DNA from: Actinomadura atramentaria DSM 43919
GTDB lineage: Bacteria; Actinomycetota; Actinomycetes; Streptosporangiales; Streptosporangiaceae
Reading direction: 5' to 3'
NCBI RefSeq assembly: GCF_000381885.1
Contig: NZ_KB907214.1
Span: forward strand, 124,001 to 188,000
Length of the DNA stretch: 64,000 nt
Shown: one piece after another, positions 43,170 through 51,242 of the stretch
Layout of the letters: each line of letters starts with the position of its first letter
Position numbering within the stretch: the first letter of the stretch is position 1
The notes under the pieces: model-generated
The model's input: the letters and a program-made list of their open reading frames with translations, nothing else
What the model was told of the DNA's origin: nothing
The model's database searches: none
Program-made: the position numbers and the translations under genes

Positions 43170-43892
43170 TCATTCCGACAGCGGTTTCCAGCCCAGGGCC
43201 GCAGCCTCATCGGATCCGGGGGCCGCCCGCAGGTCGGCGAAATCGTCGCTCAGAGTCGGGCGCGGCATCTTCCAGTCCCCGGCGACCCAGCGCATCTGCG
43301 CCGGGTAGACGCCGATCCGGGTATCGACATCGCCGTCCGGCAGGGTCGTCTGGTAATAGCCGAGGACCAGCACGGTCACCGAGTCGGCGGTGGCGTTCCG
43401 CACCTGGTAGGCCGCCGGAGTGAGGAGAACATCGGCACCGGTCGCTCCCTTGGCGGGGAGCCCCAGCGCTTTACGGGTCTGCGCCGGCCCTTCGGCCAGC
43501 TCGCGCGCCGCGTCGCGCCACGATGGGTCCGCTACCGCGCCGGCGATCTCCGCCGCGCGGCGGGCGTCGAGCGTCGAGGCGATCTGCGCCCAGTAGTGGA
43601 CCGCCGCCGAGACCGCCCCGGCGAGCGAGTGTGGGTACCCAACCGGCACTCCATGCTCGGTCCGCGCGCCCTGCACGAGCCGAAACGGGCCGGCCGGTGC
43701 GGACTCGACGGGCGTTGGCTCCGCACGGCCGGGCGGCGCAGTCCGCGATCCCGAGGGCGCGGCCGCGTCCCGCGTCGCGAACACGGCCACCAGCGCCCCG
43801 CCGAGCAGAACCGCGACGAGCACCGCCAGCACGGCGAAGCGCCGGGCGGCGCGACCGCGCGACAGGAAGTCCTCGTCGCGCTGCGCGCTCAC
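43170..43892 (-). CDS. Single-pass membrane protein of the conjugation operon
   Basis: The product has 240 residues. GTG 43892 overlaps the pilin-like stop (GTGA). One N-terminal membrane helix (FAVLAVLVAVLLGGALVAVF) is followed by an extracytoplasmic Pro-rich linker and a domain with a VirB8/NTF2-like feel (LAGAVSAAVHYWAQIASTLD; NATADSVTVLVLGYYQTTL; QMRWVAGDWKMPRP). Proteins like this precede TrbL-like genes in Streptomyces and Actinomadura elements. A VirB8-like assembly role is inferred from fold pattern and position. Confidence 0.7.
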   Translation of the reverse strand: MSAQRDEDFLSRGRAARRFAVLAVLVAVLLGGALVAVFATRDAAAPSGSRTAPPGRAEPTPVESAPAGPFRLVQGARTEHGVPVGYPHSLAGAVSAAVHYWAQIASTLDARRAAEIAGAVADPSWRDAARELAEGPAQTRKALGLPAKGATGADVLLTPAAYQVRNATADSVTVLVLGYYQTTLPDGDVDTRIGVYPAQMRWVAGDWKMPRPTLSDDFADLRAAPGSDEAAALGWKPLSE

Positions 43893-44221
43893 GCGGCGGC
43901 CCCGAAGACCTCGTTCACCATCGGGATCGCCAGCGCCACGACCACCGCTCCGCCGAGCGACCACAGCAGGGCCCTTTTCCCGCGGTCGGCGGCGTCGGGC
44001 CGGTGGGTGACCGTGCCGAACGCCATCAACCCGCCCGACGCGGCGGCGACGAGGCCGCAGGTGATCAGCGCGCCCCACTTGGTGTAGCTGAGCAGCAGGC
44101 TCACGCCTTTGCTTCTGTTGGTCGGGTCGATGGGCGCGGGGTTGTCGAGGACGTCGGCGGCCAGGACATGCAGCCGTGGACCCGCGTGGATGAGCAGGTC
44201 GTGCAACAGCAGCAACGACAT
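43889..44221 (-). CDS. Small two-helix membrane protein, VirB2/TrbC pilin-like
   Basis: The product has 110 residues. ATG 44221 has AGGAG upstream. Two hydrophobic helices (WGALITCGLVAAASGGLMAF; ALLWSLGGAVVVALAIPMV) are separated by a short charged loop (THRPDAADRGKR), the layout of VirB2/TrbC pilins. There is no cleavable signal peptide in the usual place; the first 45 residues are polar. It is the first gene of the operon, directly downstream of the divergent control region. Confidence 0.65.
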   Translation of the reverse strand: MSLLLLHDLLIHAGPRLHVLAADVLDNPAPIDPTNRSKGVSLLLSYTKWGALITCGLVAAASGGLMAFGTVTHRPDAADRGKRALLWSLGGAVVVALAIPMVNEVFGAAA

Positions 44222-44424
44222 CGCGATCAACTCCTCAGGCGAGTGATGTCTGCTGCAGCAACCGACGTTCACTCGTCGAACAAGACCAGGGCGGTTGCCA
44301 CAGCAAACGGAATGAGGAGGTTTATAGGGCGCGAGAACCATGCGTGTCAACTTTGGCAAGCACGATGGGGGCCCGTGGCGCGCTTGATTCGCCACAGCAA
44401 GCGCGGCATCCTAGGAGTGCAGCA
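44222..44424. promoter_or_regulatory. Divergent control region of the transfer operon and the XRE regulator
   Basis: The decamer GCCACAGCAA occurs twice in the same orientation (44297-44306 and 44391-44400), 94 bases apart, with AACGG or GCGCG beyond it. A GAGGAGGTTTATAGGG stretch between them resembles a start region. The adjacent XRE gene makes an autoregulatory operator likely. No experimental site is known to me. Confidence 0.5.
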
Positions 44425-44886
44425 GTGTCGGTCCCGGACGAGGGAGTGCGAGTGCCAGACTCCGACGGCAGCGTCATCGCGCGTCGGCTCGATCACCTGT
44501 TCGCCACGGTGCATCCGAAGGACCGCCGACCGTACGCCCTCCGGGAGGCCGCGCGCCTGATCAACGAGCGTGCTGGCGAGAAGCTGGTTTCGGGCGCCTA
44601 CCTGTCGCAACTGCGCAATGGCACCAGGGCGACGCCCAGCCACAAGATCCTCGTCGCGATCGCGGAGTTCTTCGGCGTCTCGGTGGAGTACTTCACCGAC
44701 GACGCCGTGGCGCAGCGCACCGACGACCAGCTCGACCTGGTCGCGGCCCTGCGCGATGCCGAGGTGAAGACGATCGCGCTGCGCGCCTCCGGGCTCTCAC
44801 GCGAAAGCCTGCGGGCGATCCTCGGCATGGTGGAGAACGCGCGCCGCCTCGAAGGCCTGCCCGAATCCGACGTTACCAAAGAGTAA
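44425..44886 (+). CDS. XRE regulator (EspR-like HTH), divergent from the transfer operon
   Basis: The product has 153 residues. GTG 44425 has AGGAG 8 bases upstream. Residues about 15-95 hold an HTH of the kind in mycobacterial EspR and related ESX/conjugation regulators: YALREAARLINERAGEKLVSG, then AYLSQLRNGTRATPSHKILV and FFGVSVEYFTDD. The C-terminus (LRASGLSRESLRAILGMVE) is a dimerisation-like helix. It is likely to control the divergent conjugation operon and the ImmA/IrrE cassette downstream. Confidence 0.82.
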   Translation: MSVPDEGVRVPDSDGSVIARRLDHLFATVHPKDRRPYALREAARLINERAGEKLVSGAYLSQLRNGTRATPSHKILVAIAEFFGVSVEYFTDDAVAQRTDDQLDLVAALRDAEVKTIALRASGLSRESLRAILGMVENARRLEGLPESDVTKE

Positions 44887-45032
44887 TAAACCGTCGCGAG
44901 GCCCTACGGCTACGCGGTTCCCACCGTTTACTCACCCCCTGACGTGAGCAAAGTCCTCTTTCGCGAAGCAGCGAAGATCATTTAATCTCCAGCAACCGGC
45001 GGCGGCGTCACCGCTTTTGCAGGAGGTTACGG

Positions 45033-45593
45033 GTGGACGATCTGAAGGCTCTCCGCGCGGCGTGCGAGGCGGTTCTGGAACGGCTGCCGACCCCCGGTCG
45101 GATCGACGACTACTGCCAGGCGATCTCGTCGATGCGGGGTCGGCCGCTGCTGGTGATGCCGATGATGATGCAGGCCCCGGCGAGCGGTACCTGCGCCTAC
45201 GGAGCCTGGGTCGGCACATCGCATTTCGATCTGGTGGTCTTCGACGAGGCGGCGAGCCCCCTGCACCGCGACCAGATCGTGCTCCACGAGATCGCGCACA
45301 TGGTCCTCGGGCACGGTGCTTCGGTGGACGAAGCCGTGAGCCCCGATTTCCTCGCCGATTTCCTGGTCGATACCGTGCCCGACCTGAGCGGGTCGCTGCT
45401 TCGCACAATGCTCCAGCGCCGCGCCTACGATTCACGAGCCGAGGCGGAAGCCGAGCTGCTCGGATCCCTCATTCTGGAACGCGCCAACCGGCCCGCGCGT
45501 AACGCCGACGCCACCCAGTGGGTCGGGCGGCTGGGAACCGCGCTGCAGCACCCGCGACACCGCCGCCGCGCCCGGCACCGCAGCCGTCGATGA
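45033..45593 (+). CDS. ImmA/IrrE-type zinc metallopeptidase domain protein
   Basis: The product has 186 residues. GTG 45033 follows AGGAGG. The HExxH site is HEIAH at residues 85-89 (QIVLHEIAHMVLGH). The rest of the core (YGAWVGTSHFDLVVFDEAAS) matches the ImmA/IrrE fold. In ICEBs1, ImmA cleaves the XRE-type repressor ImmR to release transfer. The gene order here (XRE, then ImmA/IrrE) suggests the same logic, though the substrate is inferred. It overlaps the next start by ATGA. Confidence 0.87.
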   Translation: MDDLKALRAACEAVLERLPTPGRIDDYCQAISSMRGRPLLVMPMMMQAPASGTCAYGAWVGTSHFDLVVFDEAASPLHRDQIVLHEIAHMVLGHGASVDEAVSPDFLADFLVDTVPDLSGSLLRTMLQRRAYDSRAEAEAELLGSLILERANRPARNADATQWVGRLGTALQHPRHRRRARHRSRR

Positions 45594-46771
45594 CGACCGC
45601 CGTCGTCGTCGTGCTGTGGATCGTCACCGCATGGCGCCTCCCCAGCATTCGCCAGGAACAGTGGACGCGGGGCCTGGGAACCACCTTCGCGTTCTTGGCG
45701 GTGGCGCTCACCGCCGCGCTGCCCGCGATCGACGCCCGCATCAGCGCCGCCACCGGCATCGTCGCCCTCGGCACGATGATCAAGCATCTGGCCGGGATCG
45801 CGGCGTGCTGGTCAGTGCTCGCCTGGATCACCAGCGTCCTGGACGCCGACACAGCTCGGCGGCGACGCGCCCAGGTCGCGTCCGCCATCGCGACGGGCGT
45901 CGTCACCACGGTGTTGTTCATCGCCAGCTCGCCGAAGCCGGGCCCGTTCGACGAGGTCATGGCGGGCGATCGCCTGGCCACCGCTCACGTGGCTGTCTTC
46001 GAGGTCTACCTGGGGCTGGCGATGGGCATGGCGACCGCGCTGTTCGTCGCGGCAGCCCGCCGGACCAGCGCCGCGATCCTGCGCACCGGCCTGGTCCTGC
46101 TCAGCCTGGGCACGACGCTCGGGATCGGCTACGCGGTGCTGCGGTGCGTCGTGCTGATCACCGCGATCGTCGACCGAACGGCACCCCCGACCACCGTCTC
46201 CCACATGGCGCCCGACGTCGAAGCCGCCGCGATCCTGCTGATCGTGGGCGGGACGACACTGCCCGCCGCGGCGACCGGGTTGGCGCACTGGAGGTACTAC
46301 CGGGCGCTGTCCGCGCTGCGGCCCCTGTGGGACCGGCTCACCACCGCGGTCCCCGACGTCGTCCTCGGACGCCGGCCCGGCCGCGCCGCCGACGCGCTCC
46401 CTCAGGACGTGCGCGTTCGCTTGCTGCGGCGCGTCGTCGAAATCCACGACGCGCAGCTGTCCCTTCGCCGACACGTCACCGCCGAGCACATCGCGTGGGC
46501 CCGCGCGCAACTCGCCCAGCTCGGCGTCGCCGAGCCCGACCTGGACGCCGCGACCACGGCCGCCTGGCTCCACGCCGCCGCCGCTGCCCACCTCAGCGGC
46601 CTTCCCCAGCTCGTCGATGCCGTCGACGACCAGCCCGCAGGACACGACAACCTCGACCAAGAGGCCGAACGCCTTCTCGCCGTCGCCGCGATGACCCGCG
46701 TCCCCACCGTCGCCCAAGTCGCCGCATCCCTCTGCCAGCGCGTGGAAGAACACTCGAAGGAACACCGATGA
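45590..46771 (+). CDS. MAB_1171c-like polytopic membrane protein
   Basis: The product has 393 residues. ATG 45590 overlaps the previous stop. Six to eight hydrophobic segments fill residues 1-250 (TTAVVVVLWIVTAWRL; LGTTFAFLAVALTAALPAI; LVLLSLGTTLGIGYAVLRCV). A soluble helical C-terminus follows (LWDRLTTAVPDVVLGR; LLRRVVEIHDAQLSLRRHV). Proteins of this length and layout follow XRE and ImmA/IrrE genes in many actinobacteria and have been named MAB_1171c-family putative transporters. No transport substrate is known. Confidence 0.72.
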   Translation: MTTAVVVVLWIVTAWRLPSIRQEQWTRGLGTTFAFLAVALTAALPAIDARISAATGIVALGTMIKHLAGIAACWSVLAWITSVLDADTARRRRAQVASAIATGVVTTVLFIASSPKPGPFDEVMAGDRLATAHVAVFEVYLGLAMGMATALFVAAARRTSAAILRTGLVLLSLGTTLGIGYAVLRCVVLITAIVDRTAPPTTVSHMAPDVEAAAILLIVGGTTLPAAATGLAHWRYYRALSALRPLWDRLTTAVPDVVLGRRPGRAADALPQDVRVRLLRRVVEIHDAQLSLRRHVTAEHIAWARAQLAQLGVAEPDLDAATTAAWLHAAAAAHLSGLPQLVDAVDDQPAGHDNLDQEAERLLAVAAMTRVPTVAQVAASLCQRVEEHSKEHR

Positions 46772-47367
46772 CCAGCACCGCCGCGCCGGGAACGCCCCGC
46801 ATGACGAGCGCGCGAATCCTCACCGACTGGCTCCACCCCAAGACCTGGATCGTCGTGGTGGCGCTCGCGATCGGCTGGCACTCCGACCAGTGGTCCGGCG
46901 TGGCGTGGGGCGTGTTCGGCATCGTGTTCGCCGCCGTCATCCCGGTCGCGCTCATCACCCGCGGCGTCCGCAAAGGCCACTACGCCGACCACAACATCGG
47001 CGTGCGCACCCAGCGCATCGTCATCATGGCCCTGATCATCGCGTCCGTGTCCGTCGCCCTGGCGGGGATGACGCTCGGGCACGCCCCCCGCGCGATGCTC
47101 GCGCTCATGGCCGCGATGATCGTCACCCTAGTCGGGCTCCTGGCCGTGACGGCACGATGGAAGATCAGCGTCCACGGAGCGGTATCCGCCGGATCGGTGG
47201 CGATGCTCGCCCTGGCGTACGGGCCAGTCCTGCTCGCCGCCTTCGTCGTCGTCGCGGCCGTCGGCTGGTCCCGCGTCGAACTGCGCGACCACACGACCGC
47301 CCAGGTCCTCGCGGGCTCCGCGCTCGGCGCGGCGGCTTCAGCGATCAGCTACTCACTGATCAGCTAG
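46768..47367 (+). CDS. PAP2-like membrane phosphatase family protein
   Basis: The product has 199 residues. ATG 46768 overlaps the previous stop. Five or six membrane helices are seen. The C-terminal SVHGAVSAGSVAMLALAY and WSRVELRDHTTAQVLAGSALG fit the second and third PAP2 phosphatase motifs (SGH-type His and SR...H...D), with the His in SVHGA and RDH conserved. The first motif (KxxxxxxRP) is not evident, so activity is uncertain. It is the fourth gene of the XRE/ImmA cassette. Confidence 0.65.
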   Translation: MTSTAAPGTPRMTSARILTDWLHPKTWIVVVALAIGWHSDQWSGVAWGVFGIVFAAVIPVALITRGVRKGHYADHNIGVRTQRIVIMALIIASVSVALAGMTLGHAPRAMLALMAAMIVTLVGLLAVTARWKISVHGAVSAGSVAMLALAYGPVLLAAFVVVAAVGWSRVELRDHTTAQVLAGSALGAAASAISYSLIS

Positions 47368-47388
47368 CGCAACGCCTGCTTGCTATAG

Positions 47389-47418
47389 TTGACAGTCAGA
47401 ACACGGAATCGCTACGGT
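47389..47418 (+). promoter_or_regulatory. Promoter candidate
   Basis: TTGACA (47389-47394) is followed after 18 bases by TACGGT (47413-47418), close to the sigma-70-type consensus of actinomycetes. It lies 84 bases before the cell-wall hydrolase start. Confidence 0.45.
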
Positions 47419-47473
47419 CTCGCCGCAACAACGTTTGCTACAGCTTACGCCTTGGTGGCGCGGGAGGTCGTCG

Positions 47474-47506
47474 ATGTCCGCACTCGAACCCGGAATCAGC
47501 GGATGA
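47474..47506 (+). CDS. Short leader peptide overlapping the hydrolase start (10 aa)
   Basis: ATG 47474 has GGAGG 6 bases upstream and runs 10 codons to a TGA that overlaps the hydrolase ATG (ATGA at 47503-47506). The hydrolase ATG has no binding site of its own, so translation may depend on re-initiation after this peptide. Confidence 0.4.
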   Translation: MSALEPGISG

Positions 47507-48513
47507 GCGGGAAGGCCGGGGTCGCCGCCGCAGTCGCCGCCGCACCCGTCGCACTCGTACTGGGCATGGGACTGGGCACCGCGTCGGGAACCTCGAATGA
47601 GACCGTCGATCCCGCCTGCCTCGGCACAACCGGCTCAGGCTGGAAAGCGGGACACGGTGAAGTCCTCGACGCCGCGCAGGCCCGGAACGCCGGGGTGATC
47701 TATCAGGTCTCCGTGCAGCTCAAGCTTCCCGCCCGCGCGGCCGTCATCGCGATCGCCACCTCGATGCAGGAGGACCGGCTGCGCAACTCCACCAAGCCGA
47801 GCAACCGCGACAGCCTCGGGCTGTTCCAGCAGCGACCGTCCCAGGGGTGGGGCACCCCCGAGCAGGTCACCGACCCGACCTACGCCTCGAAGGCGTTCTA
47901 CGGCCGGCTGGTCAAGATCCCGAACTGGCAGACGATGCCCCTGACCCAGGCCGCGCAGGCGGTGCAGAAGTCCGGCCACCCCGACGCCTACGCCCAGTGG
48001 GAGCAGGTCGCCACCCGGCTCGTCACCGCCCTCCGCCAAAAGGCCGCGTCGTGCAGCCCGGCGTCCGGCAGCGAACTCGGCAAGGCGATCCTCGCCCAGG
48101 CCACCAAGTGGATCGGACTGCCCTACCAGTACGGCGGCGGCGACCAGCGCGGACCCAGCGCCGGCCAGAACTCCCTCGGCACCGGCGAGCGCGGCTTCGA
48201 CTGCTCCGGGCTGACGGTCTACGCCGTCTACAAGGCCACCGGCGGGAAAGTCCTGCTCCCCCGAACCTCGCAACTGCAGTTCCAGGACCGGCGCTTCAAG
48301 CACATCCCCTACAACCAGCTCCAAGTCGGGGACCTGGTGTTCTGGCCCGGCTCCAACGGAACCGCCGCCGCGCCCGGACACGTCGGGATCTACGCAGGCA
48401 GCGGCCGCTTCTTCAACGCGCCCTCGACCGGCTCCAAGCTCCGGTTCGACTCCATGGCCCCCGGCACCAACCGGTACCGCACCTTCATCGCCGGTGTCCG
48501 CATCACCACCTGA
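47503..48513 (+). CDS. Two-domain cell-wall hydrolase (transglycosylase-like plus NlpC/P60)
   Basis: The product has 336 residues. ATG 47503 is chosen because the upstream extension has no starts with coding character. A membrane/signal segment (VAAAVAAAPVALVLGMGLG) is at the N-terminus. Residues about 60-190 are a lysozyme-like region found in actinobacterial conjugation hydrolases (VIAIATSMQEDRLRN; SLGLFQQRPSQGWGTPEQV; DAYAQWEQVATRL). The NlpC/P60 domain has Cys234 in FDCSGLTVY and His293 in GHVGIYAG. It probably opens peptidoglycan for the conjugation channel. Confidence 0.92.
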   Translation: MSGKAGVAAAVAAAPVALVLGMGLGTASGTSNETVDPACLGTTGSGWKAGHGEVLDAAQARNAGVIYQVSVQLKLPARAAVIAIATSMQEDRLRNSTKPSNRDSLGLFQQRPSQGWGTPEQVTDPTYASKAFYGRLVKIPNWQTMPLTQAAQAVQKSGHPDAYAQWEQVATRLVTALRQKAASCSPASGSELGKAILAQATKWIGLPYQYGGGDQRGPSAGQNSLGTGERGFDCSGLTVYAVYKATGGKVLLPRTSQLQFQDRRFKHIPYNQLQVGDLVFWPGSNGTAAAPGHVGIYAGSGRFFNAPSTGSKLRFDSMAPGTNRYRTFIAGVRITT

Positions 48514-48609
48514 GATATACTGGGGTGTACGCGAGCGCCGGAACGGCTACGTGGGCACTCTCCTCGGCCAAGCCTACGCGCGTCGGCGACCAGCCCGAGG
48601 GAGCACCCG

Positions 48610-49083
48610 ATGACCGAAGACACCACCCCCGAACCCGCCGCCGACCCCGGCCTCCTCGCCCGCCGCCTGGAATACCTCTTTCAGACCAAGCGCGCGGACA
48701 GCGGCAAGCCCTACACCCACGTCCAGGTCGCGGACGCCATCAACGCCGCCGCCGGAGACAAGATCATCTCCCAGGCGTACATCAACCAGCTCCGGCGAGG
48801 CGTCAAAACGAACCCGACCCGCCGCCACTTGGCCGCCCTCGCGGACTTCTTCGGCGTCTCCGTCCTGTACTTCTTCGACGGCGACCCCGCGACCGACCAC
48901 GAGGGCCCCCGCGACGAAGCAGAACTCGCCCTCCAGGACGAGGCCGTCAAGAACGTCGCGATGCGCGCCGCCGGCCTCTCCCCCGAAACCCTGCGCATGA
49001 TCCAGGACATGATCGACCGCGCCCGCACCCTCGAAGGGCTTCAGGAATACCCCGGCCCCGAGGCCTCGTCCGACTCCGCCTGA
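48610..49083 (+). CDS. Second EspR-like XRE regulator
   Basis: The product has 157 residues, with ATG 48610 after GAGGGAG. HTH region: LARRLEYLFQTKRADSGKPY, THVQVADAINAAAGDKIISQ and AYINQLRRGVKTNPTRRHLA, followed by FFGVSVLYFFDGD and the helix MRAAGLSPETLRMIQDMIDR. It is a clear paralogue of the regulator at 44425. Upstream, TATACT (48518-48523) suggests its own promoter. Confidence 0.83.
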   Translation: MTEDTTPEPAADPGLLARRLEYLFQTKRADSGKPYTHVQVADAINAAAGDKIISQAYINQLRRGVKTNPTRRHLAALADFFGVSVLYFFDGDPATDHEGPRDEAELALQDEAVKNVAMRAAGLSPETLRMIQDMIDRARTLEGLQEYPGPEASSDSA

Positions 49084-49140
49084 CCGCAGGCTCGCGGCCG
49101 ACGCGACGACGCCTCATCCCCCGAGTGAGGAATCTGCGCC

Positions 49141-50430
49141 ATGCCCGACCCCCGACATGAGGCCGCCGACGCCGACCGTGAGCCGGACGCCGGCTTCCAC
49201 GACGCCCTCCCCGGACGAGTCCGCATCGCCGACCAGGTCGTGGACCTGGCGGCCGTGCGCACCAACCCCGGCAACTACGCCCGGCTCCTCGCACGGGCCC
49301 GCGCCGAAGTCGGCTATGCCTACTGCCTGTGCCGCAACCCGGAACTGAAACTCGTCATCCGGACTCGCTCCGAGCGCTACCACCTGGCCGGCTGGCCAGA
49401 AACAGGCGACCAGCACGCCGTCGGCTGCTTCTTCCACAAACCCGAAGGCTCCCTGTCCGGCCGATCGCTCTACACCGCCACAGCGATCACCGAGGACGCC
49501 AATGGCGTCACCATCCGCCTCACGCACCCGCTCGACACCGACCTACGGCAGCCACGCGGTGTTGCCCTTCCGCACGGCGGCGAGGCGGCGTCCGCCCAAT
49601 CGACGGCCTTTCGAACCGTCGGGCTGCTCGGCCTGCTGCACTGGCTCTGGGAGCAGACCCAGCTGAACCAGTGGCATCCCCGGTGGCGCCGGACCTGGTA
49701 CACCTGCCACGCTCGCCTCGCCCACATCGCCGCCGATTGCGCCGTCAACGGACTGGAGCTGACCGAGCGGCTGTACGTCGTTCCGCCATATCGGCCCGAC
49801 ACCGCACCCGCGGCAGCCCAGAGATTCCAACGCTTCTCCGAACAACTCGGAAGACGCGGCGAGGTCGAGCGCCGCGGATTGATCCTCGGCGAGATCAAGG
49901 AAACCGCGCCGACCCGCTATGGCACGCGTTACCGCTTGCGCCACCACCGCGGCGCTCTCTTCAGCACCGCGGCACTGACCGAACGCGTCACCCGCGCCTA
50001 CCCCGCCGCCTTCTCCGCCATCGCCTCAGCGGCACCCGACACGATGCGCCGCATCGCGCTGTGCGTCGTCGAACGCACCGCCAAGGGCAACCTCACCATC
50101 ACCGACATGGCCGTCATGCTCACTAACCGCGCCTACCTCCCGGCCGACAGCTCCCACGAGATCACCATGGCCGACCACCTCATCGACGCCGGCCGCGCCT
50201 TCACCAAACCAGTCCGCTACGACGCCAAAGACGACCAGGTCTTCCCCGACTGCGTCCTCACCGACACCTCACCCCACACCTACGTCGAGGTCTGGGGCGT
50301 CCGAGGACGCCCCAGCTACGAACGCCGCAAACACGCCAAACAGACCCACTACCGCGAACACCACATCAACGTCGTCGAATGGGACATCACACGACCCCTT
50401 CCCGACCTACGCCACCACCCGTCCACCTAA
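49141..50430 (+). CDS. DUF1173 family protein
   Basis: The product has 429 residues. ATG 49141 starts it. The region YAYCLCRNPELKLVIRTRSERYHLAGWP, then HAVGCFFHKP is the Cys/His signature of DUF1173 proteins, which sit in conjugative elements. The C-terminal part reads FPDCVLTDTSPHTYVEVWGV, then SYERRKHAKQTHYREHHINVVEW, a strand-helix pattern like the core of PD-(D/E)xK nucleases (D...ExW...K). The nuclease reading is inference. It is the last gene before the long gene-free stretch. Confidence 0.7.
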   Translation: MPDPRHEAADADREPDAGFHDALPGRVRIADQVVDLAAVRTNPGNYARLLARARAEVGYAYCLCRNPELKLVIRTRSERYHLAGWPETGDQHAVGCFFHKPEGSLSGRSLYTATAITEDANGVTIRLTHPLDTDLRQPRGVALPHGGEAASAQSTAFRTVGLLGLLHWLWEQTQLNQWHPRWRRTWYTCHARLAHIAADCAVNGLELTERLYVVPPYRPDTAPAAAQRFQRFSEQLGRRGEVERRGLILGEIKETAPTRYGTRYRLRHHRGALFSTAALTERVTRAYPAAFSAIASAAPDTMRRIALCVVERTAKGNLTITDMAVMLTNRAYLPADSSHEITMADHLIDAGRAFTKPVRYDAKDDQVFPDCVLTDTSPHTYVEVWGVRGRPSYERRKHAKQTHYREHHINVVEWDITRPLPDLRHHPST

Positions 50431-51069
50431 CGGTCAGCACTTGCGCCCGCCGCACGAAGCCGCGTCCGACGGGCGAGCCGTGCGGGCGAGAACCTCGTCG
50501 TGGCAGTCTCGGACGGAGTCACCAGCTCGGCGCCATCCGGGGTCGGCAGTGCTACCGCGCACGTCACCGGGGCCGTACAGCACTGCTCCACGCATCGCAC
50601 ATCTCCTTGTCCGTCATCGAAGCATCCGCGGTCACGCTCCGCACCCCGGCCGGTCTTTCACGCCACTCTCGCGTTCAAACCCCCAGCCACGCGCTGGCCG
50701 AGGCCCCTACCCAGGGGATAGCGTCCCCTGTAGCAGGACATGGCCGGGGATCCACGATCTCACTCGCCCTTAACACTGTGGTGCCCCGACCCGAGAGTGG
50801 GACACAGGGCGCGTTCATCGAGGAGTTCCGACTTCCGACCGAGCAAGGAGTCTGGCCGATGCGCCGACACCAGATTCTGTGGGCGTCCCGCTGAACGTTC
50901 GCGGCGTAGCAGGCCGTTCAGTGCGACGGTGAAATGTTTGGGCGGTTTGCGGATACACTCCGGGGTCACCGCCTCCACCGGTCACCCGCGTGACATCGGT
51001 CATACTCTGCGCGCGCCGGGGGTAGGTCTCCGGACGAGAGGCGGCAGCGGGCAGGGACTCCGCCACCTT
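50431..51069. other. Gene-free stretch; probable element-chromosome boundary
   Basis: Short frames exist on both strands but none has a binding site or family motif. It contains a small hairpin AGGGGA-TAGCG-TCCCCT (50714-50730). To the left all genes are conjugation-related; to the right are chromosomal ahpC, ahpD and guaA. No tRNA gene or recognisable attachment core was found, and no integrase is present in the window. Confidence 0.5.
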
Positions 51070-51086
51070 GATAGGGAAACCCTATC
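51070..51086. promoter_or_regulatory. OxyR-like operator upstream of ahpC
   Basis: GATAGGGAAACCCTATC is a perfect dyad. Its core ATAG-N7-CTAT equals the OxyR contact pattern (ATAG-N7-CTAT) and lies about 160 bases before the ahpC start. The regulator gene itself is not in the window. Confidence 0.65.
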
Positions 51087-51242
51087 GGCATCATGTGGCA
51101 GATTGATTTCTCTTTTCAAAGCCCGTGCGGCACTCTAGCCACAACGGCCGCCACGAAAGTCCCACAGGACTCGGCGGTCACAATCACCCCGTGTGTCCCG
51201 CGCGCTGCGGGGACGCCCACACTCGCAACCAAAGGAGTCTGC

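Noticed and set aside
50431-51069. tRNA gene as attachment site at the element boundary
   Set aside because: A GTTCAAACCC stretch near 50676 recalls a T-arm, but no acceptor stem, anticodon arm or CCA-side pairing can be folded around it.
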